A stretch of 64,000 nucleotides of DNA, taken from Dorea_A sp016295505 (GTDB lineage: Bacteria > Bacillota > Clostridia > Lachnospirales > Lachnospiraceae). The notes below the pieces were generated by a model. The model was not told the origin of the DNA. It did not search any database and saw only the letters and a program-made list of their open reading frames with translations. The position numbers were made by a program, and so were the translations under genes. Positions 1 through 7,330 of this stretch are shown piece after piece. The stretch lies in NCBI RefSeq assembly GCF_039832105.1, contig NZ_JBDOHS010000011.1, positions 1 through 64,000 of the forward strand, written 5' to 3'. Each line of letters starts with the position of its first letter. Position 1 is the stretch's first letter.

Positions 1-20
1 TGAACCAGTATATCATGAAG

Positions 21-81
21 GATAATGTCAAGGTCAGGTAGTATTCTCTTCGAGAATCTCCACCTTTCCCTTGACATTATC
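21..81. repeat. Nested inverted repeat near window start
   Basis: Outer arms GATAATGTCAAGG (21-33) and CCTTGACATTATC (69-81) are perfect inverted repeats. Inside them ATTCTC (43-48) and GAGAAT (52-57) form a second hairpin, with AGGT/ACCT between. It lies upstream of the ssb/mob genes of the element. It could be an oriT, a replication or recombinase site, or an operator; nothing in the sequence decides this. No gene is visible in 1-335. Confidence 0.55.
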
Positions 82-335
82 TTGGGGGTGAAGTGTTACC
101 AATCATTGACACCTATACAGAACAGAAATCTACATCTCCTCACCGCACCTTGACAACTTCATAGCTCTTTTGCACGAGGATGCTTGATCTGAATGTGCAT
201 TTGGGAATTTTTATCCTGCACGTCTGATCAGTGCATACGCTTGAGTAAATAACTGAGGCAGGGAATGATGAGGTGGGAAGGTGCAATTGTAACTTGTTGG
301 CTTAGCAAAGATGAAAGGTTAAAAAGGTGAATTAT

Positions 336-743
336 ATGAATAAGGTTCAGTTAATGGGAAGATTAACAAGAAATCCGGAATCAAAATATGTTGGAGGTTC
401 CGGTGACACGTTGATGGTGAAGTACACGCTTGCGGTTGATCGCAGATATCGTGGAAGCAACAGTACCGCATCTGATTTTATCAATTGTGTGGTTTATGGC
501 AAGGGAGCTGAGTTTGCCATGAAGTGGTTGAAGAAGGGAATGAAGATAGTTGTGTGTGGTCGAATTCAGACTGGTAGTTATACCGGTAAAGATGATAGAA
601 AGGTTTATACCACAGAGGTCGTTGTAGATGAGCATTATTTTGCGGAAGGCAAAGCAGCTGAAGTAGATAATACGCAGGAAACAAAAACAGACAGTGAGGG
701 ATTCATGGAAGTTCCGGAAGGTGAGGAATTACCGTTTGAATAA
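336..743 (+). CDS. ssb: Single-stranded DNA-binding protein (element-borne)
   Basis: An SSB with one OB-fold over about residues 1-105, starting MNKVQLMGRLTRNPE and containing the family signature around DFINCVVYGKGAEFAMKW. It ends in an acidic tail finishing ELPFE, which resembles the SSB C-terminal tip that binds partner proteins. It binds ssDNA during replication or transfer. The ATG at 336 is preferred to the in-frame GTG at 327 because AAGGTG (324-329) is well spaced as its ribosome site. At 135 residues it is short for a chromosomal SSB. Its position ahead of the relaxase and primase suggests it protects ssDNA of the mobile element. Family is clear; the element-specific role is inferred. 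Confidence 0.85.
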   Translation: MNKVQLMGRLTRNPESKYVGGSGDTLMVKYTLAVDRRYRGSNSTASDFINCVVYGKGAEFAMKWLKKGMKIVVCGRIQTGSYTGKDDRKVYTTEVVVDEHYFAEGKAAEVDNTQETKTDSEGFMEVPEGEELPFE

Positions 744-761
744 TCTCTGAAGCAAGGCTGA

Positions 762-858
762 AGAGCGCACTTATATACTTTTAGCAAAGTATGTGCGTTC
801 TCCGAAGGAAACCGTTCTGAAAGCTATTTCAGAAAAGGTTTTGCGGATTAGAAATCCG
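762..858. repeat. Three consecutive hairpins between ssb and mob genes
   Basis: The 152-base gap holds three stem-loops in a row: AGCGCAC...GTGCGTT (about 764-799), the perfect repeat TTCTGAAA (815-822)/TTTCAGAA (827-834), and CGGATT (844-849)/AATCCG (853-858). None is followed by a clear T-run. The place just upstream of the mobilization genes fits an oriT or a structured leader; this is inference. Confidence 0.5.
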
Positions 859-895
859 ATGAAGAGAAAGGTTTTTAAAGAAAGGTTATTTACAT

Positions 896-1246
896 ATGGC
901 AAGAAAGAAATCATTTGAAGAGTATCGAGAAGAAAATTTAAGAGAACAGGAAAAAATCAAACAGCAGATTGAAGATGCAAGATTAAAACAGTTGCAGGCA
1001 GAGCATTGTATTCAACGGGCAGAAAATCAGATCGGTTACCAGAGAAAGAAAAAAGATAAGGCCAGAGTACATCGTCTGATTACAAAGGGTGCTGCGATTG
1101 AAGCAATTTGCAAAGATACACAGTATCTGATGGAATCGGAGTTTTATGAATTGATGGATGAAGTGTTGAATATTCCAGAGCTGCAGTTTCATTTGCGTGT
1201 AGCCGATATGGTACAGGGAAGAATGGGAATTGTAGAGGAGGAGTAA
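896..1246 (+). CDS. Small coiled-coil mobilization-accessory protein (DUF3847-like)
   Basis: A 116-residue charged protein. Residues 5-60 are almost all helical, K/E/Q-rich coiled coil, followed by KKKDKARVHRLITKGAAIEA, which resembles the basic signature of DUF3847/MobC-like accessory proteins found before MobA/MobL relaxases. Its stop is separated by a single base from the TTG start of the relaxase, so the two are probably translationally coupled. A role at oriT, assisting the relaxase, follows from family and position and is not shown directly. There is no membrane segment or signal peptide. Confidence 0.6.
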   Translation: MARKKSFEEYREENLREQEKIKQQIEDARLKQLQAEHCIQRAENQIGYQRKKKDKARVHRLITKGAAIEAICKDTQYLMESEFYELMDEVLNIPELQFHLRVADMVQGRMGIVEEE

Positions 1247-1247
1247 T

Positions 1248-2786
1248 TTGGGGTGTTATCATTTTCATTTAACGCAGCTATCCAGAGGACATGGACAGTC
1301 AGCAATTGCAAGTGCGGCGTATCGTTCCGGTGAAAAACTTTACAGTAGTTATTATGGCGAAGTGAATGATTACACAAGAAAAGGTGGAGTGATTCTTTCA
1401 GAAATTCATTTGCCCGATCATGCTCCTGAAAGATTTAAAGACAGAGAAACTCTCTGGAATGAACTGGAGTGGGAAGAGTCAAATAAGAAAGCACAGCTGG
1501 CACACAGTTTTGATATTGCTTTTATGAATGAATTTTCTATGGAAGAAAATATCGAACTGGCAAGAAGATTCGTCCGGGAACAGTTGGTTAGTCGAGGTAT
1601 GATTGTAGATCTGGCGATTCATGATCCAAAGCGATTAGATGATAAAGAACCAAATCCTCACATGCATATCATGGTTCCAATCCGTCCTTTGAAGGAAGAT
1701 GGTACATGGGATGTAAAGCAGAAAAAGATTCCGATTCTGAAAGAAGATGGGACACCGGTTTTAAATAAAAATGGCAAACCAAAAATGAAAGCTGTGCCGG
1801 TAAATGATTGGAGCAGTAAGGAAACTTTGACGGAGCTTCGAAAAGCATGGGCGAATCTGTGCAACGAGCTCTATGAAGAAAAAGGTTTGCCACAAAGAGT
1901 AGACTGGCGTTCTTATGAGGAACTTGGTGTGAATCAGATTCCAACAGTTCACGAAGGACCATCGGTTCGAGCTATGGAAGCAAAAGGGATGGAAACTGCT
2001 CTTGGAAGCCTGAATCGGATGATCCGTAAATTTAATCAGATGCTTCAAGATGCAAAAGAACTTTTGTGGAAAGCAATGTTTCAGGAAGGTCAGCTTCAGG
2101 AAAAAATGATGCTTACAAAGAAACCTACCATTGCAGAGTATTTGATGGAATATTATGAGCAGAGAAATGAAGTGGCAGAGACATTTGCATATGGAACACA
2201 AAAGGCAAAGACAACAAATCTGAAAGAATTTACAACCACCATTTCATTTCTACAACAAGAACACATAGATACTCCGGATGAACTGACAGCAAGGATGCAA
2301 ACATTAGAAAAATTAATTCGGGAGAAAAAGAAAGGAATCGAGGACAAGGCAGCAACGCTGTCTTTAGCAAAAGAAGGAATCCGTGCCTGGGATGAATATC
2401 AGAAAATGCAGCCGATATATGATGAACTGAACCAGAAGAAATGGTTTAAGGAGAAATACAAAGAGGAACACAAGTCAGAGCTGAATCGATATTATCGTGC
2501 CAGGCGAGTGTTACAGGAAAATCGAAATGATGATGGAAAGGTTCCGGTTCATAAGTGGGAATATGATAAATCTGTTTTACCCGGTGAGATAGCCGCATTG
2601 AAAGAAGAGAAAGATGCTCTATTTAGAGAACTGAAAACATATCAGAAGATACAGAAAAATATTGAAACTGTTTTAGATGATAAAAATGAGAACTCTGTTT
2701 TAGAAGCACTTGAAAAAAAACAAGTGGAAGTAAAACAAAGAGAAGTTGAGAAACCAAGGAAACGGAATCGTGGTATGGAACTATAG
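1248..2786 (+). CDS. MobA/MobL family relaxase
   Basis: Relaxase of the MobQ type, which nicks oriT and pilots the strand during conjugative mobilization. Seen: HFHLTQLSRGHGQSAIASAA near the N-terminus, AYRSGEKL with the likely catalytic Tyr at residue 25, and the metal-binding three-histidine region ending NPHMH (His138, His140). Residues 240-512 are long charged helices, the usual C-terminal extension. The start is TTG at 1248, supported by GAGGAGGA at 1235-1242. No coupling protein or type IV secretion genes are in view, so the element is probably mobilizable rather than self-transmissible, unless the missing left part carries them. Confidence 0.88.
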   Translation: MGCYHFHLTQLSRGHGQSAIASAAYRSGEKLYSSYYGEVNDYTRKGGVILSEIHLPDHAPERFKDRETLWNELEWEESNKKAQLAHSFDIAFMNEFSMEENIELARRFVREQLVSRGMIVDLAIHDPKRLDDKEPNPHMHIMVPIRPLKEDGTWDVKQKKIPILKEDGTPVLNKNGKPKMKAVPVNDWSSKETLTELRKAWANLCNELYEEKGLPQRVDWRSYEELGVNQIPTVHEGPSVRAMEAKGMETALGSLNRMIRKFNQMLQDAKELLWKAMFQEGQLQEKMMLTKKPTIAEYLMEYYEQRNEVAETFAYGTQKAKTTNLKEFTTTISFLQQEHIDTPDELTARMQTLEKLIREKKKGIEDKAATLSLAKEGIRAWDEYQKMQPIYDELNQKKWFKEKYKEEHKSELNRYYRARRVLQENRNDDGKVPVHKWEYDKSVLPGEIAALKEEKDALFRELKTYQKIQKNIETVLDDKNENSVLEALEKKQVEVKQREVEKPRKRNRGMEL

Positions 2787-2801
2787 AGAGAAGGTGATGC
2801 G

Positions 2802-4769
2802 TTGGAAAAATATACGGAGGATCAGATTACAAGAGCCAACGAAGTGAATCTGGTTCGATTTCTTTCTTCAAGAGGGGAACGCTTCAAGAAAGCAGGCAGA
2901 GAATATCGTTGGGAAAAGCATGACAGTGTGACCATTTGTGAAAATAAATGGTATCGGCACAGTCAGGGCAAAGGTGGTTGGCCGGTTGATTTTATGATGG
3001 AGTTTTATGATTTGAGTTTTCCAGATGCAGTAAAGGAGTTACTGGGTGGAGAGGAGGCCAGGGTTGGTTTGAAAACTTCTCTTTCTGAGAAAAGGGCAAT
3101 TCCCTATGTGGAGGATGGTGGCCTTGCAGTAGCAGACCCCATCCCCACAAAAGAGATGGTGCTTCCTGAAGCAGATGAGAATCAAAATCACATTATGGAG
3201 TATCTGGTTGATCAACGAAAACTGGATAAAGATATTGTGAGTGAATTTATCAAGCGAGGAGATATTTACCAGGAGAAAGACCATCAAAGAGTTGTTTTTG
3301 TTGGTAGAGACTCCGAAGGTAATCCACGATATGCCAGCTGGAGAAATGCAGGAGAAGAACAATTACGTGGAGATGTATCTGGCTCGCAAAAGGAATATGG
3401 TTTTAAAAGCGTAGCATTCTGGGATGAGGATAAGCAAAGAAAAAGATTAGCAAGAAAGTTGTATGTATTCGAATCACCCATTGATCTACTGTCTTTTATT
3501 ACATTATATCCAAAGTACTGGCATGAGAATCATTATTTGTCACTGGGAGGAGTCAGTGCGAAAGCACTTAAGACTTTTCTTTCTGAACGCTCTGAAATAG
3601 AACAGATCATTCTATGTCTGGATAATGATAAAGCTGGACACGAGGCCTGCGCAAAGTTATTTGATGCGATTCCATCACGATATGCAGTGAACCAATTGGT
3701 ACCGAGTAGAAAAGACTGGAACGAAGTGCTGGTAAATCGAAGTGGAGACCCGGGCGAGAAGTACTACATATCGGATGTGGAACTTCGGGGTTCTAGTGAA
3801 AAAATGATTCCAGTCAGAAAGATGACAGAGATTACAGAGACGGTAGTGGAGTGGTTATGGTATCCATTTATTCCGTTTGGTAAGGTTACATTGATTCAGG
3901 GTGATCCGGGACAGGGAAAAACATGGCTTGCCATGCATCTGGCTGCAGCGTGTACCAATCGAAAGGAACTGCCGAATGAGCTCCCGATGGATTCTTTCAA
4001 TGTGTTTTACCAGACTGCAGAAGATGGAATTGGAGATACGATTAAGCCGAGGTTGATGAAATGTGGAGCAGATATGGAACGTGTGCGTGTCATTGTAGAA
4101 GATGATGCCATGCTGTCCCTTACTGATCCGAGGTTGGAACTGGCAATTAAGCAGAACAATGTAAAGCTTCTAATCATGGATCCGATTCAGGCTTATCTTG
4201 GACCGGATGTGGATATGAACAGAGCAAATGAGATTCGTCCATTGTTTCGATATCTAGGGGGAGTGGCAGAACGAACAGGTGCAGCAATTGTTCTGATCGG
4301 ACACTTGAATAAGAATGCCGGAACACATGCTAATTATAGAGGTCTTGGATCGGTAGATATTTCAGCTGCGGTTAGAAGCATTATATTAGTCGGAAAAGTG
4401 GAGAAAGAAACCGAAAGGGATGTGCGAGTAGTGATTCAAACAAAAAGTTCATTGGCGCCAAAACCTACACCGGTCGCATTTACATTGGAAAACAGTAAGT
4501 TGGAGTGGATTGGTGAATATGAAATCACCGAGCAGGAATTGATGTCAGGAAAAGCTGGAAAGCAGAAGGAAACAAAGTTGGAGCAGGCAATGAAATTGAT
4601 ACGACAAATCCTGACAACAAGAAATCTTATGTACGTGGCGGATTTGGATGCAGAGGGCAAGAAACTTAAAATCTCAGATCGAACCATGCGAGATGCAAGA
4701 AGAAAATTAGAAGACGAACTGGATTATGGGTTCGAGAATTCCAAGAAAACAGTTTGCCTTAAGAAGTGA
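2802..4769 (+). CDS. Primase-like (Toprim) / RepA-type AAA ATPase fusion
   Basis: A 655-residue two-part replication protein. Residues 1-85 resemble a DUF3991/CHC2-like primase N-terminus (KWYRHSQGKGGWPVDF). A Toprim domain follows: FESPIDLL (223-230) and LCLDNDKAGHEA (271-282). From about 345 comes a RecA/RepA-type ATPase with Walker A GDPGQGKT (367-374), Walker B LLIMDP (456-461) and sensor LIGHLNK (498-504), then a C-terminal winged-helix-like part. It starts at TTG 2802 after AAGGTG. It probably primes and unwinds element DNA after transfer. The same fused architecture recurs in Firmicute integrative elements; the exact replication mode is not visible. Confidence 0.8.
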   Translation: MEKYTEDQITRANEVNLVRFLSSRGERFKKAGREYRWEKHDSVTICENKWYRHSQGKGGWPVDFMMEFYDLSFPDAVKELLGGEEARVGLKTSLSEKRAIPYVEDGGLAVADPIPTKEMVLPEADENQNHIMEYLVDQRKLDKDIVSEFIKRGDIYQEKDHQRVVFVGRDSEGNPRYASWRNAGEEQLRGDVSGSQKEYGFKSVAFWDEDKQRKRLARKLYVFESPIDLLSFITLYPKYWHENHYLSLGGVSAKALKTFLSERSEIEQIILCLDNDKAGHEACAKLFDAIPSRYAVNQLVPSRKDWNEVLVNRSGDPGEKYYISDVELRGSSEKMIPVRKMTEITETVVEWLWYPFIPFGKVTLIQGDPGQGKTWLAMHLAAACTNRKELPNELPMDSFNVFYQTAEDGIGDTIKPRLMKCGADMERVRVIVEDDAMLSLTDPRLELAIKQNNVKLLIMDPIQAYLGPDVDMNRANEIRPLFRYLGGVAERTGAAIVLIGHLNKNAGTHANYRGLGSVDISAAVRSIILVGKVEKETERDVRVVIQTKSSLAPKPTPVAFTLENSKLEWIGEYEITEQELMSGKAGKQKETKLEQAMKLIRQILTTRNLMYVADLDAEGKKLKISDRTMRDARRKLEDELDYGFENSKKTVCLKK

Positions 4770-4875
4770 GTTTGGCAAAGGAACTGGTCAGGTTGGCAAG
4801 AATTCCCAGATACCTTGCCTGCCTGCCAGTTGCCAAAGGGGAATAGAACATAATAAGGAAATGAAGGAGATACAT

Positions 4876-5082
4876 TTGAATCGTAATTATGAAACACCGA
4901 TTTTTGAAAAATATTCATTAAGTATAGAACAGGCTGCTGATTACTTTGGAATCGGGCAGAAGAAATTGCGTCAGATAGTGGCTGACCACGAAGGTGCTGA
5001 TTTTATTCTTTATAACGGCAATCGTGTCCAAATTAAGAGGAAAAAATTCGAGTCATTTTTGGATAAAACATCAGCAATTTAA
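4876..5082 (+). CDS. xis: Tn916-type excisionase
   Basis: A 68-residue DNA-bending excisionase. YSLSIEQAADYFGIGQKKLR is a helix-turn-helix/winged-helix core, and NGNRVQIKRKKFESFLD near the C-terminus closely resembles Tn916 Xis. The open frame extends back to 4726, overlapping the primase gene, but AAGGAG (4864-4869) placed six bases before the TTG at 4876 makes this the likely start; the ATG at 4861 lacks such a site. It should direct the neighbouring integrase towards excision. Confidence 0.85.
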   Translation: MNRNYETPIFEKYSLSIEQAADYFGIGQKKLRQIVADHEGADFILYNGNRVQIKRKKFESFLDKTSAI

Positions 5083-5094
5083 GGGATTACGCAA

Positions 5095-5140
5095 AGAGCC
5101 TCTTCATGATATACTAACTGTGTGCTATGGCAGAGGCTCT
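5095..5140. promoter_or_regulatory. Inverted repeat between xis and int
   Basis: Perfect arms AGAGCCTCT (5095-5103) and AGAGGCTCT (5132-5140) flank a loop containing ACTAACTGTG (5113-5122). The structure ends just before the int ribosome site TTAGGAGGTTAG. It may attenuate int or be an Int/Xis binding region. No strong T-run follows. Confidence 0.5.
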
Positions 5141-5164
5141 CTTAAATTTAGGAGGTTAGCACAT

Positions 5165-6361
5165 ATGAGTCAGAAGCGACGTGATAGCAAAAAACGTGTA
5201 TTACGCGACCGAGAGAGCCAATGCAAGGATGGTCGTTACAGATATAGTTATTTAGAAAACGGAAAACGAAAGGATGTTTACAGTTGGAAATTAGAACCGA
5301 CAGATAAGTTGCCTGCAGGAAAGAGAGACTGTGTTGCTCTGAGAACAATGGAAGAAGAGATCCTGAAGAAACAGCTCTTGGGGAAACCGAATTGTCCTAA
5401 AATGACAGTAAATGAATTGGTAGAGCGTTACATCAAGCAAAAGCAGGGTGTGCGTGAAAGTACCAGAGCCGGTTATAAGACAGTGATAAATACCTTGAAA
5501 AAGGATCCGTTTGGAGAAAGATTTATTGATGAGATTCGTATTTCTGATGCTAAGCTGTGGCTGATTGAGTTGCAGGAAAATGGTAAGAAATACAGCACCA
5601 TTCATACCATTCGAGGTGTGGTAAGACCTGCATTTCAGATGGCTTTGGAAGATGATATCTTAGATAAGAATCCATTTGCCTTTGAACTTGCTACGGTTCT
5701 GGTAAATGATTCAGAAACGAGAGAAGCTCTTACCAGAAAGCAAGAGAGACAGTTTTTGGAGTTTGTGAAGAATGATAAGCACTTCTCAAGATATTATGAG
5801 GCAATATACATTCTTTTCAAAACCGGTATGAGAATCTCTGAGTTCTGTGGATTGACGATATCTGACATCAATATGAGAGAGCGAACCATCAATATAGATC
5901 ATCAATTACTTCGCACTTCGGGAATGAAGTACATCATTGAAGATACCAAATCCACATCAGGAACCAGAGTGCTTCCCATGACTAATGAGGTTTATGAGTG
6001 CTTTAAAACCATTTTGAAAAACAGGAAGAAACCAAAAGTTGAACCAATCGTGGATGGAAAAGCTGGTTTCTTATATTTGGATAAGAATGGAAAACCTATG
6101 GTAGCACTTCACTGGCAGAAGTATTTTCAGCATATTCGCGAAAAATACAATAAGATTTATCGAATCCAGATGCCAAAAGTGACACCTCATGTATGCCGTC
6201 ATACTTACTGCAGCAACATGGCAAAGACAGGAATCAATCCAAAGTCATTACAGTATCTGATGGGACATGCGGATATCAGTGTTACTCTTAACACATATAC
6301 TCATGTAAGATTTGAAGATGCGAAGGAAGAATTACAGAAACTAAAGTTAGTCAATGCCTAG
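5165..6361 (+). CDS. int: Tn916-family tyrosine integrase
   Basis: A 398-residue site-specific recombinase that integrates and excises the element. The N-terminal 75 residues (MSQKRRDSKKRVL, then ESQCKDGRYRYSYLENG) match the Tn916 Int arm-binding domain. A SAM-like core-binding domain covers about 80-165. The catalytic domain has GMRISEFCGL (first Arg), HVCRHTYC (His-x-x-Arg), LMGHADISVT and the nucleophile in TLNTYTHV. The start ATG 5165 follows AGGAGG (5150-5155); the longer upstream frame overlaps xis and is unlikely. It ends the element's gene set on this side. Confidence 0.92.
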   Translation: MSQKRRDSKKRVLRDRESQCKDGRYRYSYLENGKRKDVYSWKLEPTDKLPAGKRDCVALRTMEEEILKKQLLGKPNCPKMTVNELVERYIKQKQGVRESTRAGYKTVINTLKKDPFGERFIDEIRISDAKLWLIELQENGKKYSTIHTIRGVVRPAFQMALEDDILDKNPFAFELATVLVNDSETREALTRKQERQFLEFVKNDKHFSRYYEAIYILFKTGMRISEFCGLTISDINMRERTINIDHQLLRTSGMKYIIEDTKSTSGTRVLPMTNEVYECFKTILKNRKKPKVEPIVDGKAGFLYLDKNGKPMVALHWQKYFQHIREKYNKIYRIQMPKVTPHVCRHTYCSNMAKTGINPKSLQYLMGHADISVTLNTYTHVRFEDAKEELQKLKLVNA

Positions 6362-6571
6362 TGTTTTAGGCATTTTTAAGGGATTTCATCCATGGCAGAC
6401 TAACTGTGGGAAAACCAGTTGAATTTCCCACACTTTTCCCACAATCAAAGGAAAAGATATGCAAAATCTTGCTAAGATACGCCAGGAGAGTATGAAAACA
6501 TGAAAATGCTCAAACCCTTGGAAATACGGCATTTCTTGGCAAAATCGAGCAAAATATGGAGGTTGAAACAC
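6362..6571. other. Presumed right end of the integrated element
   Basis: This is non-coding between int and the next chromosomal gene. ACTAACTGTG recurs at 6399-6408, also found in the xis-int gap at 5113, and could be an Int arm site. An imperfect palindrome, CCTTGGAAAT then ATTTCTTGG (about 6517-6539), is a possible core attachment site. The exact junction cannot be fixed without the left end or an empty-site sequence. Confidence 0.4.
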
Positions 6572-7048
6572 ATGATTAAAGTACTTTTCATCTGCCACGG
6601 CAATATCTGCCGTTCCACCATGGCACAATTTGTTTTTCAGAATATGGTCAACCAGTCTGGCTGCCAGGCAGATTTCTACATTTCTTCGGCTGCGACCAGC
6701 CGGGAGGAGATCGGCAACGGCCCGCACTATGGAACCGTACAGAAGTTACGACAGGTAGGTGTACCTGTGCTGGAGCATCGAGCAAGACAGATGACCAGAA
6801 GGGATTATGATGAATACGATTACCTGATCGGGATGGATTCGGCCAATATCCGGAATATGAATCGGATTGCGGGAGGGGATCCGGAAGGGAAGATCCACAA
6901 GCTTCTGGCGTTCGCCGGAGCGTCAAGGGATATTGCAGATCCATGGTATACAGGTAATTTTGACAGAACTTATGAAGATGTTGTGGAAGGATGCGAGGCA
7001 TTGCTTTCCTATCTTCTCGAGAATGAAACGCAGCACCGGTGGCGGTAA
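6572..7048 (+). CDS. Low-molecular-weight protein-tyrosine phosphatase
   Basis: A 158-residue phosphatase. The P-loop CHGNICRS (C-x5-R-S) lies within the first 16 residues and the general-acid loop IADPWYTG near residue 130; both are the catalytic features of the LMW-PTP family. The frame could extend back to 6500, but GGAGG (6558-6562) before ATG 6572 and the family's usual start, IKVLFICHGN, support the shorter form. The gene directly abuts the mobile element. Substrates are unknown; relatives act on phosphotyrosine in kinases or on arginine phosphate. Confidence 0.9.
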   Translation: MIKVLFICHGNICRSTMAQFVFQNMVNQSGCQADFYISSAATSREEIGNGPHYGTVQKLRQVGVPVLEHRARQMTRRDYDEYDYLIGMDSANIRNMNRIAGGDPEGKIHKLLAFAGASRDIADPWYTGNFDRTYEDVVEGCEALLSYLLENETQHRWR

Positions 7049-7066
7049 CCGATGCTGCATTTTTTC
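7030..7066 (+). terminator. Rho-independent terminator after LMW-PTP
   Basis: GCAGCACCGGT (7030-7040) pairs with ACCGATGCTGC (7048-7058), followed by TTTTTT. The stem overlaps the stop codon of the phosphatase gene. Confidence 0.85.
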
Positions 7067-7216
7067 TGTTGCTATGCATCCGAAGATTTCTTATTTTAGC
7101 CAAGTCTGGCAGATAAATTTCCCTACATTTTTATAAAAGTGAATGAAGATAGCTCTGTTTATGAATTCTTAGAGGTTCTGAATTATTATAAGGCAGTTAT
7201 ACGGAACTAATAAGAT

Positions 7217-7270
7217 TTTACACAGATTTAACACAAATCTTATTTCCCTCATACACACTTTCGATAAAAT
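7217..7270 (+). promoter_or_regulatory. Candidate PhoP boxes and promoter of Na/Pi cotransporter gene
   Basis: ACACA occurs at 7220, 7231 and 7253, spacing 11 and 22, within TTTACACA/TTTAACACA contexts. A -10-like TAAAAT is at 7265-7270, and the last repeat begins 12 bases before it. The same geometry occurs upstream of pstS. A perfect inverted repeat, AATAAGATTT (7209-7218)/AAATCTTATT (7235-7244), overlaps the boxes. PhoP control is inferred from similarity to TTAACA-type Pho boxes. Confidence 0.5.
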
Positions 7271-7330
7271 GATTCCGACATAGGAAACAATGTCTGACGA
7301 TGAAGGAGATTTGTTTAAGAGGGAAAAAAT

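Noticed and set aside
150..185. TTGACA at 150 as a promoter for ssb
   Set aside because: No matching -10 hexamer at the proper distance; not listed.
9..5113. TATATCATGAAG at 9-20 and its inverse at 5102-5113 as element-specific sites
   Set aside because: A 12-base match between two points in a 6-kb region is expected by chance when all pairs are considered.
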